Shown: positions 16,670 through 26,275, counted from the stretch's first letter. The stretch: 64,000 nt of DNA from Planktomarina temperata RCA23 (GCF_000738435.1 NZ_CP003984.1:1426001-1490000); one strand, 5' to 3'. Numbers and translations are program-made. Notes: generated by a model from the sequence alone, not told the origin.

Positions 16670-18039
16670 GCCCGCCCCTCCTGCCGCCAAAACCGCCCGC
16701 GCGGCCGGGGCGGGTGTCCTTGTGGCGCTATGTCAAACTGTTCCGGCGCGATTTGCTCTCGGCGCAACCGGCCAAACTTTACCGCGCTTGGATGGCGGAG
16801 TTCAAAACGCCCTTCTTTCGCAGCTATCTGGTCAATCAGCCCGAGCTTGTGGATTTGGTGCTCAAGCGCCGACCGCGAGATTTTCTGAAGTCAAACCGGG
16901 TCAGCGAAGGCTTGCGACCGCTTTTGGGAAATAGCGTGTTTTTGACCAATGGCGCCGAATGGGAGCGGCAGCGCCGGATTATTGATCCTGCATTTGAGGG
17001 GTGGCGTCTGCGCGAGGCCTATCCTGCAATATCAGCCGCTGCCGAGGCAGCCGTGGCGCGTCTTGCGCCTAAGGCCGGAGGCGGTCCTGTGGAGATAGAG
17101 GCGGAGACCAGCTTTGCCGCTGCGGATGTGATCTTTCGCACTTTATTCTCTATTCCAATTGAGGATCGCATGGCGCGGCAGGTGTTTGAGGAGTTCAAGA
17201 CCTATCAACGCAGCCAACCGGTGGTCAATCTTGCCGCATTCTTTAGCTTGCCCAGCTGGGTTCCACGGCCCTTTTCCCGCAGAACCCGGCGCAGCGCGGA
17301 GGTGATACGCCGATTGATCACTGAGTTGACCGATAAGCGCGCAGAGGCGCTGGCGGCTGGCACAGCGCCCAATGATCTCGCGACAAAAATCATGACCACA
17401 AAAGACCCAATTACAGGGCAGCTGTTTTCCGCGTCCGAAATGGTGGATCAGGTCGCTATTTTCTTTTTGGCCGGGCATGAGACCAGTGCCTCTGCCCTGT
17501 CATGGGCGCTTTACCTAATGGCGACGCATCCAGACTATCAAGAGAAAGTGGCCCGGGAAGGGGCCGCTTTGGGGCCGCAGGCGCGATTTGAGGACCTGCG
17601 TGCGCTGCGTGTCACCCGGGACGTGTTTCGCGAAACTCTACGTCTGTACCCACCCGTGCCGATGATGGTTCGAGAGGCGGCCCAGGCCGAAAGATTTCGC
17701 GGACGTGATGTCGCGTCTGGCAGTCAGGTGGTACTGAGTCCTTGGCATCTGCATCGTCACATGCGGCTGTGGGACAATCCCGATGGGTTTGATCCTGAGC
17801 GTTGGCACAGTGAGAACGGAAAACACTGCCAGCGCGCCGCCTATATTCCGTTTTCTGCGGGTCCGCGGGTCTGCACCGGGGCCGGTTTTGCGATGCTTGA
17901 GGGGGTATTGCTGCTCGCGCGGTTGTGTGCGGCTTATGAACTTACACCCATAGCAGAGCAGGTCCCGCAGCCTGTCGCGCATCTGACGGTGCGCGCGCAA
18001 AGTGGAATTTGGCTGAATCTGCGGCCACGTGGGATTTGA
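16666..18039 (+). CDS. Cytochrome P450
   Basis: A 457-aa heme monooxygenase. The I-helix oxygen motif is FLAGHETSASALSWAL (AGHET), the K-helix ExxR is ETLRLYPPVP, and the heme-thiolate Cys403 is in FSAGPRVCTGAGFAM. There is no N-terminal membrane anchor, only a Pro-rich start (PPLLPPKPPARPG), so it is probably soluble. The order of motifs and the overall length resemble CYP102/CYP4-like fatty-acid P450s, which suggests a lipid substrate; that is inference. No ferredoxin or reductase gene is adjacent. Translationally coupled to the membrane hydrolase upstream. Confidence 0.93.
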   Translation: MSPPLLPPKPPARPGRVSLWRYVKLFRRDLLSAQPAKLYRAWMAEFKTPFFRSYLVNQPELVDLVLKRRPRDFLKSNRVSEGLRPLLGNSVFLTNGAEWERQRRIIDPAFEGWRLREAYPAISAAAEAAVARLAPKAGGGPVEIEAETSFAAADVIFRTLFSIPIEDRMARQVFEEFKTYQRSQPVVNLAAFFSLPSWVPRPFSRRTRRSAEVIRRLITELTDKRAEALAAGTAPNDLATKIMTTKDPITGQLFSASEMVDQVAIFFLAGHETSASALSWALYLMATHPDYQEKVAREGAALGPQARFEDLRALRVTRDVFRETLRLYPPVPMMVREAAQAERFRGRDVASGSQVVLSPWHLHRHMRLWDNPDGFDPERWHSENGKHCQRAAYIPFSAGPRVCTGAGFAMLEGVLLLARLCAAYELTPIAEQVPQPVAHLTVRAQSGIWLNLRPRGI

Positions 18040-18044
18040 TCCAA

Positions 18045-18734
18045 TTATGCGGGTCTGGGCAATTTGCGGCTGGCATCCCTGCGGGCAGCGTTGCGGAGTT
18101 TATGGCCATGCGCATCCAAAAAGCCCTGTGCCCGCTCGGGTGACTTTCGTGACAGCTCATAGACCCACTCGGCCACGGCCTGTTGTATGATTTTGGACGG
18201 ATCCTCGGCAAGCCCAGCGGCCCACCCCAGTGCGCGCTCGCGGATCGCCAAATTCGCCGCGTTCGGATTGCGCATTTTGGCCCAGGGCAATGTCATGGCC
18301 AATGCAGCTCTGCGGGTCCATAAATGCGGGCTTTGCGGCCAGGCGGCCATCTCATCCATGCGCGTCACATCCGCGCTCAAGCGCCGGTGCCCAGCCAGGC
18401 AGAGATGATCGCAAATGGCCGCGCAATCGACTTCCGCCAGCCAGGTTTGCAGCAATTGCCAAGCGGCGTTGTCATCGGGACGGATGCGGGCCTGCGTCAG
18501 CAATTTTGCGGCGCAAATGCGGCCCTCATGGGCGTTGCTCGCCCACAGTTCAGCGGCCAATTGCAGGCGATCTGCCAGCGACAGGTCCTGGCGCCATTGG
18601 CGGGCCTGATCGTCCAGCACCGGGGTGGTTAAACCCCAATACACACGCTCAACCTTGTAATAGGCCCGCATTTTTGCCGCCTTGCCGGGGACTTCATGCA
18701 GCTGCAGCATGGCAATGGCATCTTCGATCAACAT
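18045..18734 (-). CDS. AlkD-like DNA alkylation repair protein
   Basis: A 229-aa all-helical HEAT-repeat-like protein of the DNA alkylation repair family (DNA glycosylase AlkD relatives). It shows the KMRAYYKVERVYWGL segment near the N-terminus, then ELWASNAHEGRICAAKLL, ADVTRMDEMAAWPQSPHLWTRRAAL and a late KSPERAQGFLDAH. I chose ATG 18734 because it has a GAGGG ribosome site eight bases upstream and gives the N-terminal length seen in relatives. A longer version starting at ATG 18797 (250 aa) is possible. It converges with the P450, with only five bases between the two stops. Confidence 0.8.
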   Translation of the reverse strand: MLIEDAIAMLQLHEVPGKAAKMRAYYKVERVYWGLTTPVLDDQARQWRQDLSLADRLQLAAELWASNAHEGRICAAKLLTQARIRPDDNAAWQLLQTWLAEVDCAAICDHLCLAGHRRLSADVTRMDEMAAWPQSPHLWTRRAALAMTLPWAKMRNPNAANLAIRERALGWAAGLAEDPSKIIQQAVAEWVYELSRKSPERAQGFLDAHGHKLRNAARRDASRKLPRPA

Positions 18735-18874
18735 ATTCTGGGCCCTCAGGTGCGTGTTCAATCGCAACAGATTCTGTGCTGTGACCCGACAGCTCATGGC
18801 CCATTCACCCCAAGAGGTCCAGTGATCGCGCTCATTTTATCCGCTTGGATAATATTTCTCTTTTAACCTCATCA

Positions 18875-19444
18875 TCACCATAAGGCAGGTTTAGACAGAG
18901 CAGACACACAGTCAAACTTAGTCGGTGTGTCGGAAGTTGTGATTGCATTCAACGTCATTCCCGTCCAACCGACAGGATACGTCAATGGGTATGGTGGAAC
19001 GAATAAACGTCCAATTTCTTCCTTAAAACCGAACCTTTGATAGTAACCAGGGTCACCATAGACCAGTAAAACGCCAACACCATCCTTTGTGAGCATGTCC
19101 ATTCCAAAGTTAATGAGAGCGGAGCCGATACCTTGGCTTTGATATTCTGGAGATACTGCAAGTGGAGAAAGAATATATCCAGAGACGTCAGATGTTGATT
19201 TCAAAAATACGGGGCTATAGCACACATAGCCAATCAGTTTGCCGCCGAGCTCAGCAACCAATGACTTGATCGGGGGGCGCGTGGTCTCTTTGAAAAGATC
19301 AGCAGATAAATCACGAATAAGCTTATTCTCTTCAGCCGCAAACGCAGCTTCAATAACCGATTGGATAGATGCCAAGTCTGTGCCTTGAGCAAGTCTGATG
19401 CTTATCCTGTCCGAGCGTGTGACCGGTACGTTTGTTGGGTTCAT
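18875..19444 (-). CDS. GNAT family N-acetyltransferase
   Basis: A 189-aa acyl-CoA-dependent acetyltransferase. The acetyl-CoA loop is SPEYQSQGIGSALINFG (Q/RxxGxG/A at about residues 100-110). LSPLAVSPEYQ and YGDPGYYQRFGF place it in the YhbS-like subgroup. The substrate is unknown. Its codons and flanks are clearly more AT-rich than the neighbouring genes (for example TTA, AAA, TCA and GAA-type choices), and it stands alone between minus-strand genes, which suggests acquisition by transfer. The 216 bases upstream (19445-19660) hold no recognised feature. Confidence 0.88.
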   Translation of the reverse strand: MNPTNVPVTRSDRISIRLAQGTDLASIQSVIEAAFAAEENKLIRDLSADLFKETTRPPIKSLVAELGGKLIGYVCYSPVFLKSTSDVSGYILSPLAVSPEYQSQGIGSALINFGMDMLTKDGVGVLLVYGDPGYYQRFGFKEEIGRLFVPPYPLTYPVGWTGMTLNAITTSDTPTKFDCVSALSKPALW

Positions 19445-19660
19445 TCTGAAAACCTCAAGTTTTGGTCATGATTGATGTTCGATCTTTTATCTCGCAGCTT
19501 CGTCCTTTTCAAAATGGAAAGAACACGCGTGATTTTGAACTCATATCCTTTTCGGGCCTTGTTTTTTTGTCATCACAGCCATGTGGATACCAACAGTGAG
19601 ATGCAGTCACTTTCACCGGGACAGGCCAATACCCTATACCCGAGGCCTGCATGTTTTCAG

Positions 19661-21484
19661 TTATTCCACTGTGACAGACTTGGCCAGGTTGCGGGGTTGA
19701 TCGGCATCAGTGCCCTTGGCCAGTGCCGTATGATAGGCGAGCAGTTGCGCGGGGATGGCGTAGATGATGGGGGCCAGAAGATCGGGGGTTGTGGGCATCG
19801 TGATTTGTGCCCAGGTGCCCTCCGCCGCTGTCTTTAGCCCTTGCTTGCAGGAGATCAACAGCACTTGGCCAGATCGGGCCATGACCTCTTGCATATTGGA
19901 GACTGATTTGTCGAAAAGAGGATCCATGGGGGCCATGACCACCACGGGCACAGACTTGTCGATCAGAGCGATGGGCCCGTGTTTCAGCTCACCCGAAGGA
20001 TAACCTTCGGCGTGTATGTAGCTGATTTCTTTTAATTTAAGAGCGCCCTCCATGGCCAGAGGGTAGAGCGCACCGCGCCCCAAGAAGATGATATCCTGCG
20101 CTGTTGCTAATTTTTTGGCAATGTCTTGCACAGCGCCGTCAATGCCGAGCGCTTGGCTGATCAGACCGGGCAGGCGGTTCAGCTCTGCGATATGGGTGCG
20201 ATATTGTGCGGCATCAATTGCGCCCCGGGCATAGGCAATTTTGATTGCCAGCAGGGCCAAAACTGCCAGCTGCGCGGTGAAGGCTTTGGTCGAGGCCACA
20301 CCAATTTCGACCCCCGCATGCAGCGGCAAAACAAGATCACTTTCCCGCGCAATGGAGCTTTCGGGCACGTTCACCACCGATAGGATGGTTGCGTTTTGTG
20401 AGGCCATATAGCGCAGCGCGGCCAGCGTGTCGGCGGTCTCACCCGATTGGCTGACAAAGAGGGCGCAGGTTCCAGGGCTGACCGGGGGCTCACGGTAGCG
20501 AAACTCGGAGGCAACATCGACATCGACTGGCACGCGCGCAATCTTTTCAAACCAATATTTCGCCGTCAGAGCCGCATAAAAGGCCGTACCGCAGGCCACC
20601 ATGGTCAGCCGGTCAATATGGGCCAGATCAATATTATGGTCTGGCAGCTCAACCTCTGAGGCATCCGCGTTTTGGTAATGGCTCAGCGTGTTTTTGAGCA
20701 CCGACGGTTGCTCGGCAATCTCTTTGGCCATGAAGTGCTTATAGCCACCTTTGTCGACGCGTGCGGCATCGATGGCGATTGTGCGCATCTCGCGATTGGC
20801 CAGAGTGCCATTTTCGTCATAAATTTCAATAGATGATCGGGTGATCACGGCAAAATCACCCTCTTCGAGATAGGTGATTTTATCTGTCAGAGGGGCCAAT
20901 GCGATGGCATCCGAGCCCACATAGGCTTCACCATCGCCGTGCCCGATGGCCAATGGAGAGCCTTTGCGCGCAGCAATCATCAAGTCATCTTCGCCTTGAA
21001 AGAGAAACGCGAGGGCGAAGGCCCCCTCTAGGCGGGCTATGGTTTTTTGCGCGGCCTCTTGGGGGCTGTGGCCTTGCGACATGTAATATTGGGTTAAAAG
21101 CGCCACGGTTTCCGTGTCTGTGTCGGTCTCATGGGTCAGTCCGAGAGCGTTTAATTCTGTGCGTAATTCCTTAAAATTTTCAACAATGCCATTGTGCACC
21201 ACAGCCACAGGCCCAGCTTTATGGGGATGGGCGTTTAAGGTGGTGGGGGCGCCATGGGTTGCCCAGCGGGTATGGCCTATGCCCGCTTTGCCCGACAAGG
21301 GTTCTTCAACCAAACGGTCCGACAGGTTTACCAGCTTGCCAACTGCCCGGCGGCGTTCGAGATGGCCTGCGTTGACCGTGGCGATGCCGGCGCTGTCATA
21401 GCCGCGGTATTCCAGGCGTTTGAGCGCTTCGACCAAGATTGGAGCGACTTGGTGATTTCCTAATACGCCAACAATTCCGCACAT
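19661..21484 (-). CDS. glmS: Glutamine-fructose-6-phosphate aminotransferase (isomerizing)
   Basis: Makes glucosamine-6-phosphate from fructose-6-phosphate and glutamine, the entry step to UDP-GlcNAc for peptidoglycan and LPS. 607 aa. The N-terminal glutaminase begins with the catalytic Cys of MCGIVGVLGNH, with GHTRWATHGAPT and HNGIVENF following. Two SIS sugar-isomerase domains follow (FVSQSGETADTLAALRY; EGALKLKEISYIHAEGYPSGELKHGP), and the protein ends NLAKSVTVE, as in the family. It lies four bases downstream of glmU in an operon. No glmS ribozyme is expected or seen. Confidence 0.97.
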   Translation of the reverse strand: MCGIVGVLGNHQVAPILVEALKRLEYRGYDSAGIATVNAGHLERRRAVGKLVNLSDRLVEEPLSGKAGIGHTRWATHGAPTTLNAHPHKAGPVAVVHNGIVENFKELRTELNALGLTHETDTDTETVALLTQYYMSQGHSPQEAAQKTIARLEGAFALAFLFQGEDDLMIAARKGSPLAIGHGDGEAYVGSDAIALAPLTDKITYLEEGDFAVITRSSIEIYDENGTLANREMRTIAIDAARVDKGGYKHFMAKEIAEQPSVLKNTLSHYQNADASEVELPDHNIDLAHIDRLTMVACGTAFYAALTAKYWFEKIARVPVDVDVASEFRYREPPVSPGTCALFVSQSGETADTLAALRYMASQNATILSVVNVPESSIARESDLVLPLHAGVEIGVASTKAFTAQLAVLALLAIKIAYARGAIDAAQYRTHIAELNRLPGLISQALGIDGAVQDIAKKLATAQDIIFLGRGALYPLAMEGALKLKEISYIHAEGYPSGELKHGPIALIDKSVPVVVMAPMDPLFDKSVSNMQEVMARSGQVLLISCKQGLKTAAEGTWAQITMPTTPDLLAPIIYAIPAQLLAYHTALAKGTDADQPRNLAKSVTVE

Positions 21485-21488
21485 GGGT

Positions 21489-22847
21489 TCAATCCTTCGT
21501 CTTATTTCGTCTTGCGGCCTTAAGCGCGCGCAATTTTTTCATTAATTTCAAAGCCAATCCAGGTTTATTGTCTTGTTTGGCGCGGGCAATGGCCAGACTT
21601 CCGGCGGGCACATCCTGCGTGATCACCGATCCGCTGGCGGTCATAGCTTCTTGCCCGACGGTGACCGGTGCAACCAGCATTGTGTTTGAGCCGATAAAGG
21701 CCTCTTCGCCTATACTTGTGTGATGCTTCATCACCCCATCATAGTTGCAGGTGACCGTACCGGCGCCGATATTGGCCCTGGCGCCGATGTGCGCATCGCC
21801 AATATAGGACAGGTGGTTGACCTTAGCGCCTTCTTCGAGAGCGCTGGCTTTGATTTCCACAAAATTGCCAATTTTGACATCCTCGGCCAGTTCCGCGCCG
21901 GGGCGTAGGCGGGCATATGGGCCAATGATGCAACCGCGCGAGACATGCGCGCCTTCCAAATGTGAAAACGCGCGGATCTGAGCGCCGCTTTCGACCGTGA
22001 CACCCGGGCCGAAAACCACGTTTTGCTCAATGATTGTATCGCGACCAATGACGGTATCATAGGAAAAATGCACGGTTTCGGGGGCCGGCATAGTCACGCC
22101 ATCCTCTAAAGCCTCCGTGCGGCGCAGATTTTGGAACTCTTTTTCGGCCTGCATCAATTCAACCCGGCTGTTGACGCCAAGCGTTTCGCGCTCTGCGCAA
22201 CGAACTGCCGTGCATGGCAAGCCGCGCGCCACGGCCTTGCCAATGACATCGGTTAAATAGAGCTCCCCGGAGGCGTTGTTCGCATCAATTTCTGACAATA
22301 AATCGAAGAGGAGGCCCGCGGAGGCGGCCATGACGCCGCTGTTGCAAAGGCTCACCGCTCTTTCGGCGGGGCTGGCGTCTTTGAATTCAACAATTCGCTT
22401 CAATTTGTCACCATCTGTGATCAACCGGCCATATCGCGCCGGATCTTTCGCCTCAAATCCAAGCACTGAGACGGCCGAGTCGCTGAGCGTGGCGCTTAAT
22501 TCCTCGAGGGTGCGCGATTGAATAAGGGGGCAATCACCGTAAAGAACAATGACGGTTCCATCAAAATCACTCAATGCGGCGCGGGCTTGATCGACGGCGT
22601 GACCGGTGCCCAATTGGGCTTCTTGCCGCACAACTTCCACCTCTGGATCTTCGGCGCACGCAGCAGCGCTCACCGCCTCAAAGCCATGGCCAGCGATAAT
22701 AATCGTCCGTTTAGGGTCCAAGGCCCGCCCGGCGCGCATAGCGTGGACCAACATGGGGGCACCGGCCACCTCGTGCAAAACTTTTGGCAGCTCAGATTGC
22801 ATTCGGGTGCCTTTTCCCGCGGCAAGAATGATGAGTGCGATATTCAT
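21489..22847 (-). CDS. glmU: Bifunctional UDP-N-acetylglucosamine pyrophosphorylase / glucosamine-1-phosphate acetyltransferase
   Basis: Carries out the last two steps to UDP-GlcNAc. 452 aa. The N-terminal uridylyltransferase (1-230) has LAAGKGTRMQSELPKVLH, QLGTGHAV and YGDCPL. The C-terminal left-handed beta-helix (240-452) shows hexapeptide repeats such as IGPYARLRPGAEL, VGNFVEIK-like IGNFVEIKAS, and NYDGVMKHHTSIG (catalytic His region). Start ATG 22847 is preceded by AAGGACT. It leads glmS in the same transcript and diverges from a phosphatase gene across a 118-base gap that must hold both promoters. Confidence 0.97.
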   Translation of the reverse strand: MNIALIILAAGKGTRMQSELPKVLHEVAGAPMLVHAMRAGRALDPKRTIIIAGHGFEAVSAAACAEDPEVEVVRQEAQLGTGHAVDQARAALSDFDGTVIVLYGDCPLIQSRTLEELSATLSDSAVSVLGFEAKDPARYGRLITDGDKLKRIVEFKDASPAERAVSLCNSGVMAASAGLLFDLLSEIDANNASGELYLTDVIGKAVARGLPCTAVRCAERETLGVNSRVELMQAEKEFQNLRRTEALEDGVTMPAPETVHFSYDTVIGRDTIIEQNVVFGPGVTVESGAQIRAFSHLEGAHVSRGCIIGPYARLRPGAELAEDVKIGNFVEIKASALEEGAKVNHLSYIGDAHIGARANIGAGTVTCNYDGVMKHHTSIGEEAFIGSNTMLVAPVTVGQEAMTASGSVITQDVPAGSLAIARAKQDNKPGLALKLMKKLRALKAARRNKTKD

Positions 22848-22965
22848 TTGCGGATCTAAGTCCTTTATAAATCAGTGGAGCCCTTTTAAGGGTATAAGGG
22901 AAATCGACAAGCTGTTTTGCACAAACTCCGCTTTTTGCAATCGGCGTAACCAAAGAGGCAAGAAT

Positions 22966-23634
22966 ATGCTCAAACCCTGCGTGGTCTTTGACCTGGATGG
23001 CACGCTTGCCGATACAAGTGGAGATTTGCTCAAAGCGGCCAACAGCTGTTTTCGCGGCCTTGGGCTGGGTGATCTGCTGCAGGCGCCACAGGACAGCGGC
23101 ATTGCCTTGCGCGGCGGGCGGGCGATGCTCAGCGCTGGGTTCGAGCGGGCCGGCTGGGCGGATATGTCTGAAATAGATCGGCAATATCCAATTTTATTGC
23201 AGGCCTATGGTGCCGATATCTCGGAGCTGACGGTCTTTTACCCCGGTGCTCTGAACGCAGTGGCCCGGCTGCGTGCCTCTGGATATGCGGTGGCGATTTG
23301 CACCAATAAGCCTGAAGCTCTGGCGGTGCAGTTGATGCAGGCTTTAAACGCCAGCGCCTATTTTGACGCTTTGGTGGGCGCAGATACGCTGGCGCAGCGC
23401 AAACCGGACCCGGCGCCCCTGTGGGAGGCGGTGGAGCGCGCCGGTGGGGATCGCGCGCGGGTCTGTTTGATTGGGGATACGGTCACGGACCGTTCAACCG
23501 CCGCAAATGCTGACATCCCATCGGTGCTGGTGACCTTTGGGCCGGGCGGGGGCGATATGGAGGCCTTGGCGCCCGCAGCTTTACTGCATCACTTTGATGA
23601 TCTGCCCGATGTGGTCGCTCAGCTGATCGGTTGA
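22966..23634 (+). CDS. gph: HAD-superfamily phosphatase, probable phosphoglycolate phosphatase
   Basis: A 222-aa HAD hydrolase. Motif I is VFDLDGTLADTSGDL (nucleophile Asp), motif II CTNKPEALA, the Lys of motif III lies in AQRKPDPAPLW, and motif IV is LIGDTVTDRSTA. This subgroup is usually annotated Gph, removing phosphate from 2-phosphoglycolate; other small phosphates are possible. The frame stays open upstream into the glmU promoter region, but ATG 22966 with AGAGGCA ahead is the natural start. Its end overlaps the convergent MmgE/PrpD gene by 16 bases. Confidence 0.88.
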   Translation: MLKPCVVFDLDGTLADTSGDLLKAANSCFRGLGLGDLLQAPQDSGIALRGGRAMLSAGFERAGWADMSEIDRQYPILLQAYGADISELTVFYPGALNAVARLRASGYAVAICTNKPEALAVQLMQALNASAYFDALVGADTLAQRKPDPAPLWEAVERAGGDRARVCLIGDTVTDRSTAANADIPSVLVTFGPGGGDMEALAPAALLHHFDDLPDVVAQLIG

Positions 23635-24935
23635 GCCAAAAGATCAAGCAAGGGCTGTGCGCTGGCGGTGTGGCCCAGCGTCTCAATGGCGCGGTGGATC
23701 GCTTGACTGCGCGCCTGGCCGAGAACCGGGCCGGCATAGTTAAAAAATTTTGCTTCCAAATCTTCTTTGCTTGGCGGGTCGGTCGGGTCCCATTCCGGTT
23801 CGAACCAGTCCGATTGCAGGCGGTCTCCGGCCGCCAAGGTAATCTCAGCGCGCGCCATGCGCCGGTTGGGAAAGGCTTTATTCGCTGCCGCATCCTCGCC
23901 CATCGTTAGTATCGAAGACAGACGCTGAACCTCCGGGTGGTCCAGTGCTGCCTCAGCGACATGTTCGGGCAAGACGGTGCCATGCACCAAGGCGAGAGCG
24001 CATGGGAAGGAGGTTGAATACTGCGCCTCTTCGGTCGTTGTGACCTGTTTTGTGCCCAATCGCACGGATTCGTGAAAGGATACGATATGCAGCGCGGTGA
24101 TGGCTCGGCTGTCAAAGCCATGGCGTTTTTGCAGGTCCAGCACCGCCGCAATCGGTGCTTGTGCCCAACGGCAGACGGGGTAGGGCTTGAAATATTGTTG
24201 ACAGATCAGCCAAGTGTCTCCCAAATCTCGCCAATGGTCAGTGCTGAGTGTGAGCGCAGGGGCGCCGGTGAAGCCGCGCGCGGCCAAACGTGCCGCAGAG
24301 ACCCCGCACATTGCCCCCCAACCGGAGCCATCCTTGAGCATTGTTGGGTGATCGATACAGCGCATCATTTGGCTCCGGGGGCCGTGATATTCTGCAATCC
24401 CCATGGCATGTGCGGTCTGCGCGCGGTCCAGCCCCATCAGGCGTGCGGCCAGGCCGGCAACCGCCACGGCCACCCAAGCCCCAGAGGTGTGATAATCTGG
24501 AACGCTGGCATGCTGTGCCATAGCGGTGCGGCAGGCCAGCTCATAGCCAAGCGTGAGGCAGAGCAAAAATTCCTGACCCGAGACGTCGCCCAACTCTTGC
24601 GCCAGCCCATAAAGCGCCGGCAGCACGCCGCAGCCCGCGTGCCCTTTGGCCGGGTTAAACCCATCATGGCCATCAAGCGCATCAATGGTCATCCCGCCGG
24701 CAAGCGCCACGCCAGAGACGGAGGCTCCGCGCCCGTCGAACATCATGGGCAGCGCGCCGCCCATATCCAAGGCGCTATAGTCGCGAATAATGCGCGACAA
24801 TTTTGTGCCAGCGCCACCGGCTCCAACGCCGATGAGATCCAGAAGGCACAATTTGCTTTGCCTGCGCACCTGCGGTGGCAGGTCGTCCCAGGTGAGCTCG
24901 GCGATGAAGTCTAAAATCCCCTCTGGTGTCGTCAT
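23619..24935 (-). CDS. MmgE/PrpD family protein
   Basis: A 438-aa protein of the 2-methylcitrate dehydratase / iminodisuccinate epimerase / cis-aconitate decarboxylase fold. Typical segments are LCLLDLIGVGAGGAG, GMTIDALDGHDGFNPAKGHAG near residue 100, GIAEYHGPRSQMMRC, and KPYPVCRWAQAPI. No prpB or prpC is nearby, so a methylcitrate role is not supported, and members of this family act on several small dicarboxylates. ATG 24935 has a strong GGGAGGAG site; the longer frame to 24971 lacks one. It diverges from an aminotransferase gene. Confidence 0.86.
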   Translation of the reverse strand: MTTPEGILDFIAELTWDDLPPQVRRQSKLCLLDLIGVGAGGAGTKLSRIIRDYSALDMGGALPMMFDGRGASVSGVALAGGMTIDALDGHDGFNPAKGHAGCGVLPALYGLAQELGDVSGQEFLLCLTLGYELACRTAMAQHASVPDYHTSGAWVAVAVAGLAARLMGLDRAQTAHAMGIAEYHGPRSQMMRCIDHPTMLKDGSGWGAMCGVSAARLAARGFTGAPALTLSTDHWRDLGDTWLICQQYFKPYPVCRWAQAPIAAVLDLQKRHGFDSRAITALHIVSFHESVRLGTKQVTTTEEAQYSTSFPCALALVHGTVLPEHVAEAALDHPEVQRLSSILTMGEDAAANKAFPNRRMARAEITLAAGDRLQSDWFEPEWDPTDPPSKEDLEAKFFNYAGPVLGQARSQAIHRAIETLGHTASAQPLLDLLAQPIS

Positions 24936-25051
24936 ATCGGCTCCTCCCATGGTCTCAAGCCTGCGCCGCAAGCGCGCAAATTCTGATCTGTTTGCGACAT
25001 GGCGGGCAAAAGTGGATTGACTTTGCCCGCAGCAAGACCAAAACCTGCCGC

Positions 25052-26245
25052 ATGACAGAGATTTTCATGGGCAATTTCACCCAGCAAGAACCCATTTTGG
25101 ACGAATCCATCGCGGCGGCCGTGGCGGTCATGCAGCATGGGCGGCTGCATCGCTACAATGAGGCGGCGGGCGAGGTGTCCGAAACCGCGCTCTTGGAGCA
25201 GGAATTTGCCGCGCAAATGGGCGCGCGTTATTGCCTCGCTGTGGCCTCTGGCGGCTATGCGCTGGCCACAGCTCTGCGTGCTCTGGGCGTGAAGCCCGGT
25301 GATCGGGTGTTGACCAATGCTTTCACTCTCGCGCCGGTGCCTGGGGCCATTGCCTCGGTCGGTGCTGTGCCGGTGTTTGTGGGTGTGACTGAAGGGTTGG
25401 TTATTGATCTTGACGATTTGGCAGCTAAGGCCGATCAAGCCGATGTTTTGATGCTGTCGCATATGCGTGGACATATCGTGGATATAAATGCGTTGATGGA
25501 TCTGGCGCAGGTGCATAATCTCAAGGTGATTGAAGACTGTGCCCATACGATGGGCGCAAAATGGGGCGATACTTGGTCCGGACGTGCTGGGATCATCGGC
25601 TGTTACTCTTGCCAGACCTATAAGCATGTGAATTCTGGCGAGGGCGGCCTCCTGATCTGTGAGGATGATGAGATCATGGCGCGGGCCATTATGCTGTCAG
25701 GCAGCTATATGCTCTATGGCAAGCACCGTGCAGGGCCCCCGATCGAGGCTTTTGAGGCGGTGCGGCTGGTCACCCCCAATATTTCAGGGCGGATGGACAA
25801 TCTGCGCGCCGCCATTTTGCGCCCACAGCTGCGCCAGCTCGAGGCACAATGCGCAGCTTGGAATGATCGCTATCATGTCGTGGACCAGGGGCTTGCCCAG
25901 GTTGCAGGCCTCACGCGTATCAAGCGGCCGCAGCAAGAAAAATTTGTTGCCTCCTCCTATCAGTTCCTATTGCTCGATTGGTCATCGGCGGCGATCCGTT
26001 CTGTTCTGGCGCGCTGTTTGGCCCGCGGGGTGGAGCTTAAATGGTTTGGGGCCCCAGATCCGGTCGGGTTCACCAGCCGTTATGACAGTTGGACCTATGC
26101 GCCCAGCAGTGCCATGCCCAAGAGTGATCGTATTTTGCACGGTGTGATTGATATGAGGCTGCCTTTGACCTTCTCTTTGGATGATTGCGCCATTGTGGCG
26201 CGTATTATCGCCGAGGAAGTGGCTCAAGAGGCAAAGGGGGCGTGA
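25052..26245 (+). CDS. DegT/DnrJ/EryC1/StrS family PLP-dependent aminotransferase
   Basis: A 397-aa fold-type I PLP enzyme of the sugar aminotransferase group. The PLP-binding region shows ASGGYALATALRALGVKPGD (residues about 65-85), IEDCAHTMGAKW (the PLP-pyridine Asp), and CQTYKHVNSGEGGLL with the Schiff-base Lys near residue 200. The frame is open upstream to 24926, but the family N-terminus and ATG 25052 agree. No nucleotide-sugar genes are nearby, so a classic sugar-modification role is uncertain; it could act on an amino alcohol or ketone. It faces away from the MmgE/PrpD gene and may share regulation with it. Confidence 0.85.
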   Translation: MTEIFMGNFTQQEPILDESIAAAVAVMQHGRLHRYNEAAGEVSETALLEQEFAAQMGARYCLAVASGGYALATALRALGVKPGDRVLTNAFTLAPVPGAIASVGAVPVFVGVTEGLVIDLDDLAAKADQADVLMLSHMRGHIVDINALMDLAQVHNLKVIEDCAHTMGAKWGDTWSGRAGIIGCYSCQTYKHVNSGEGGLLICEDDEIMARAIMLSGSYMLYGKHRAGPPIEAFEAVRLVTPNISGRMDNLRAAILRPQLRQLEAQCAAWNDRYHVVDQGLAQVAGLTRIKRPQQEKFVASSYQFLLLDWSSAAIRSVLARCLARGVELKWFGAPDPVGFTSRYDSWTYAPSSAMPKSDRILHGVIDMRLPLTFSLDDCAIVARIIAEEVAQEAKGA

Positions 26246-26251
26246 GACCTC

Positions 26252-26275
26252 TGCCCGGTCTTTTCGGGTTTATTT
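26252..26275 (+). terminator. Weak terminator-like hairpin after the aminotransferase
   Basis: A short CCCG/CGGG stem with a GTCTTTT loop is followed by TTTATTT, seven bases after the aminotransferase stop. A second perfect inverted repeat, CACCGGCC/GGCCGGTG (26278-26285 and 26304-26311), lies just beyond it in the ivd promoter zone. Confidence 0.4.
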
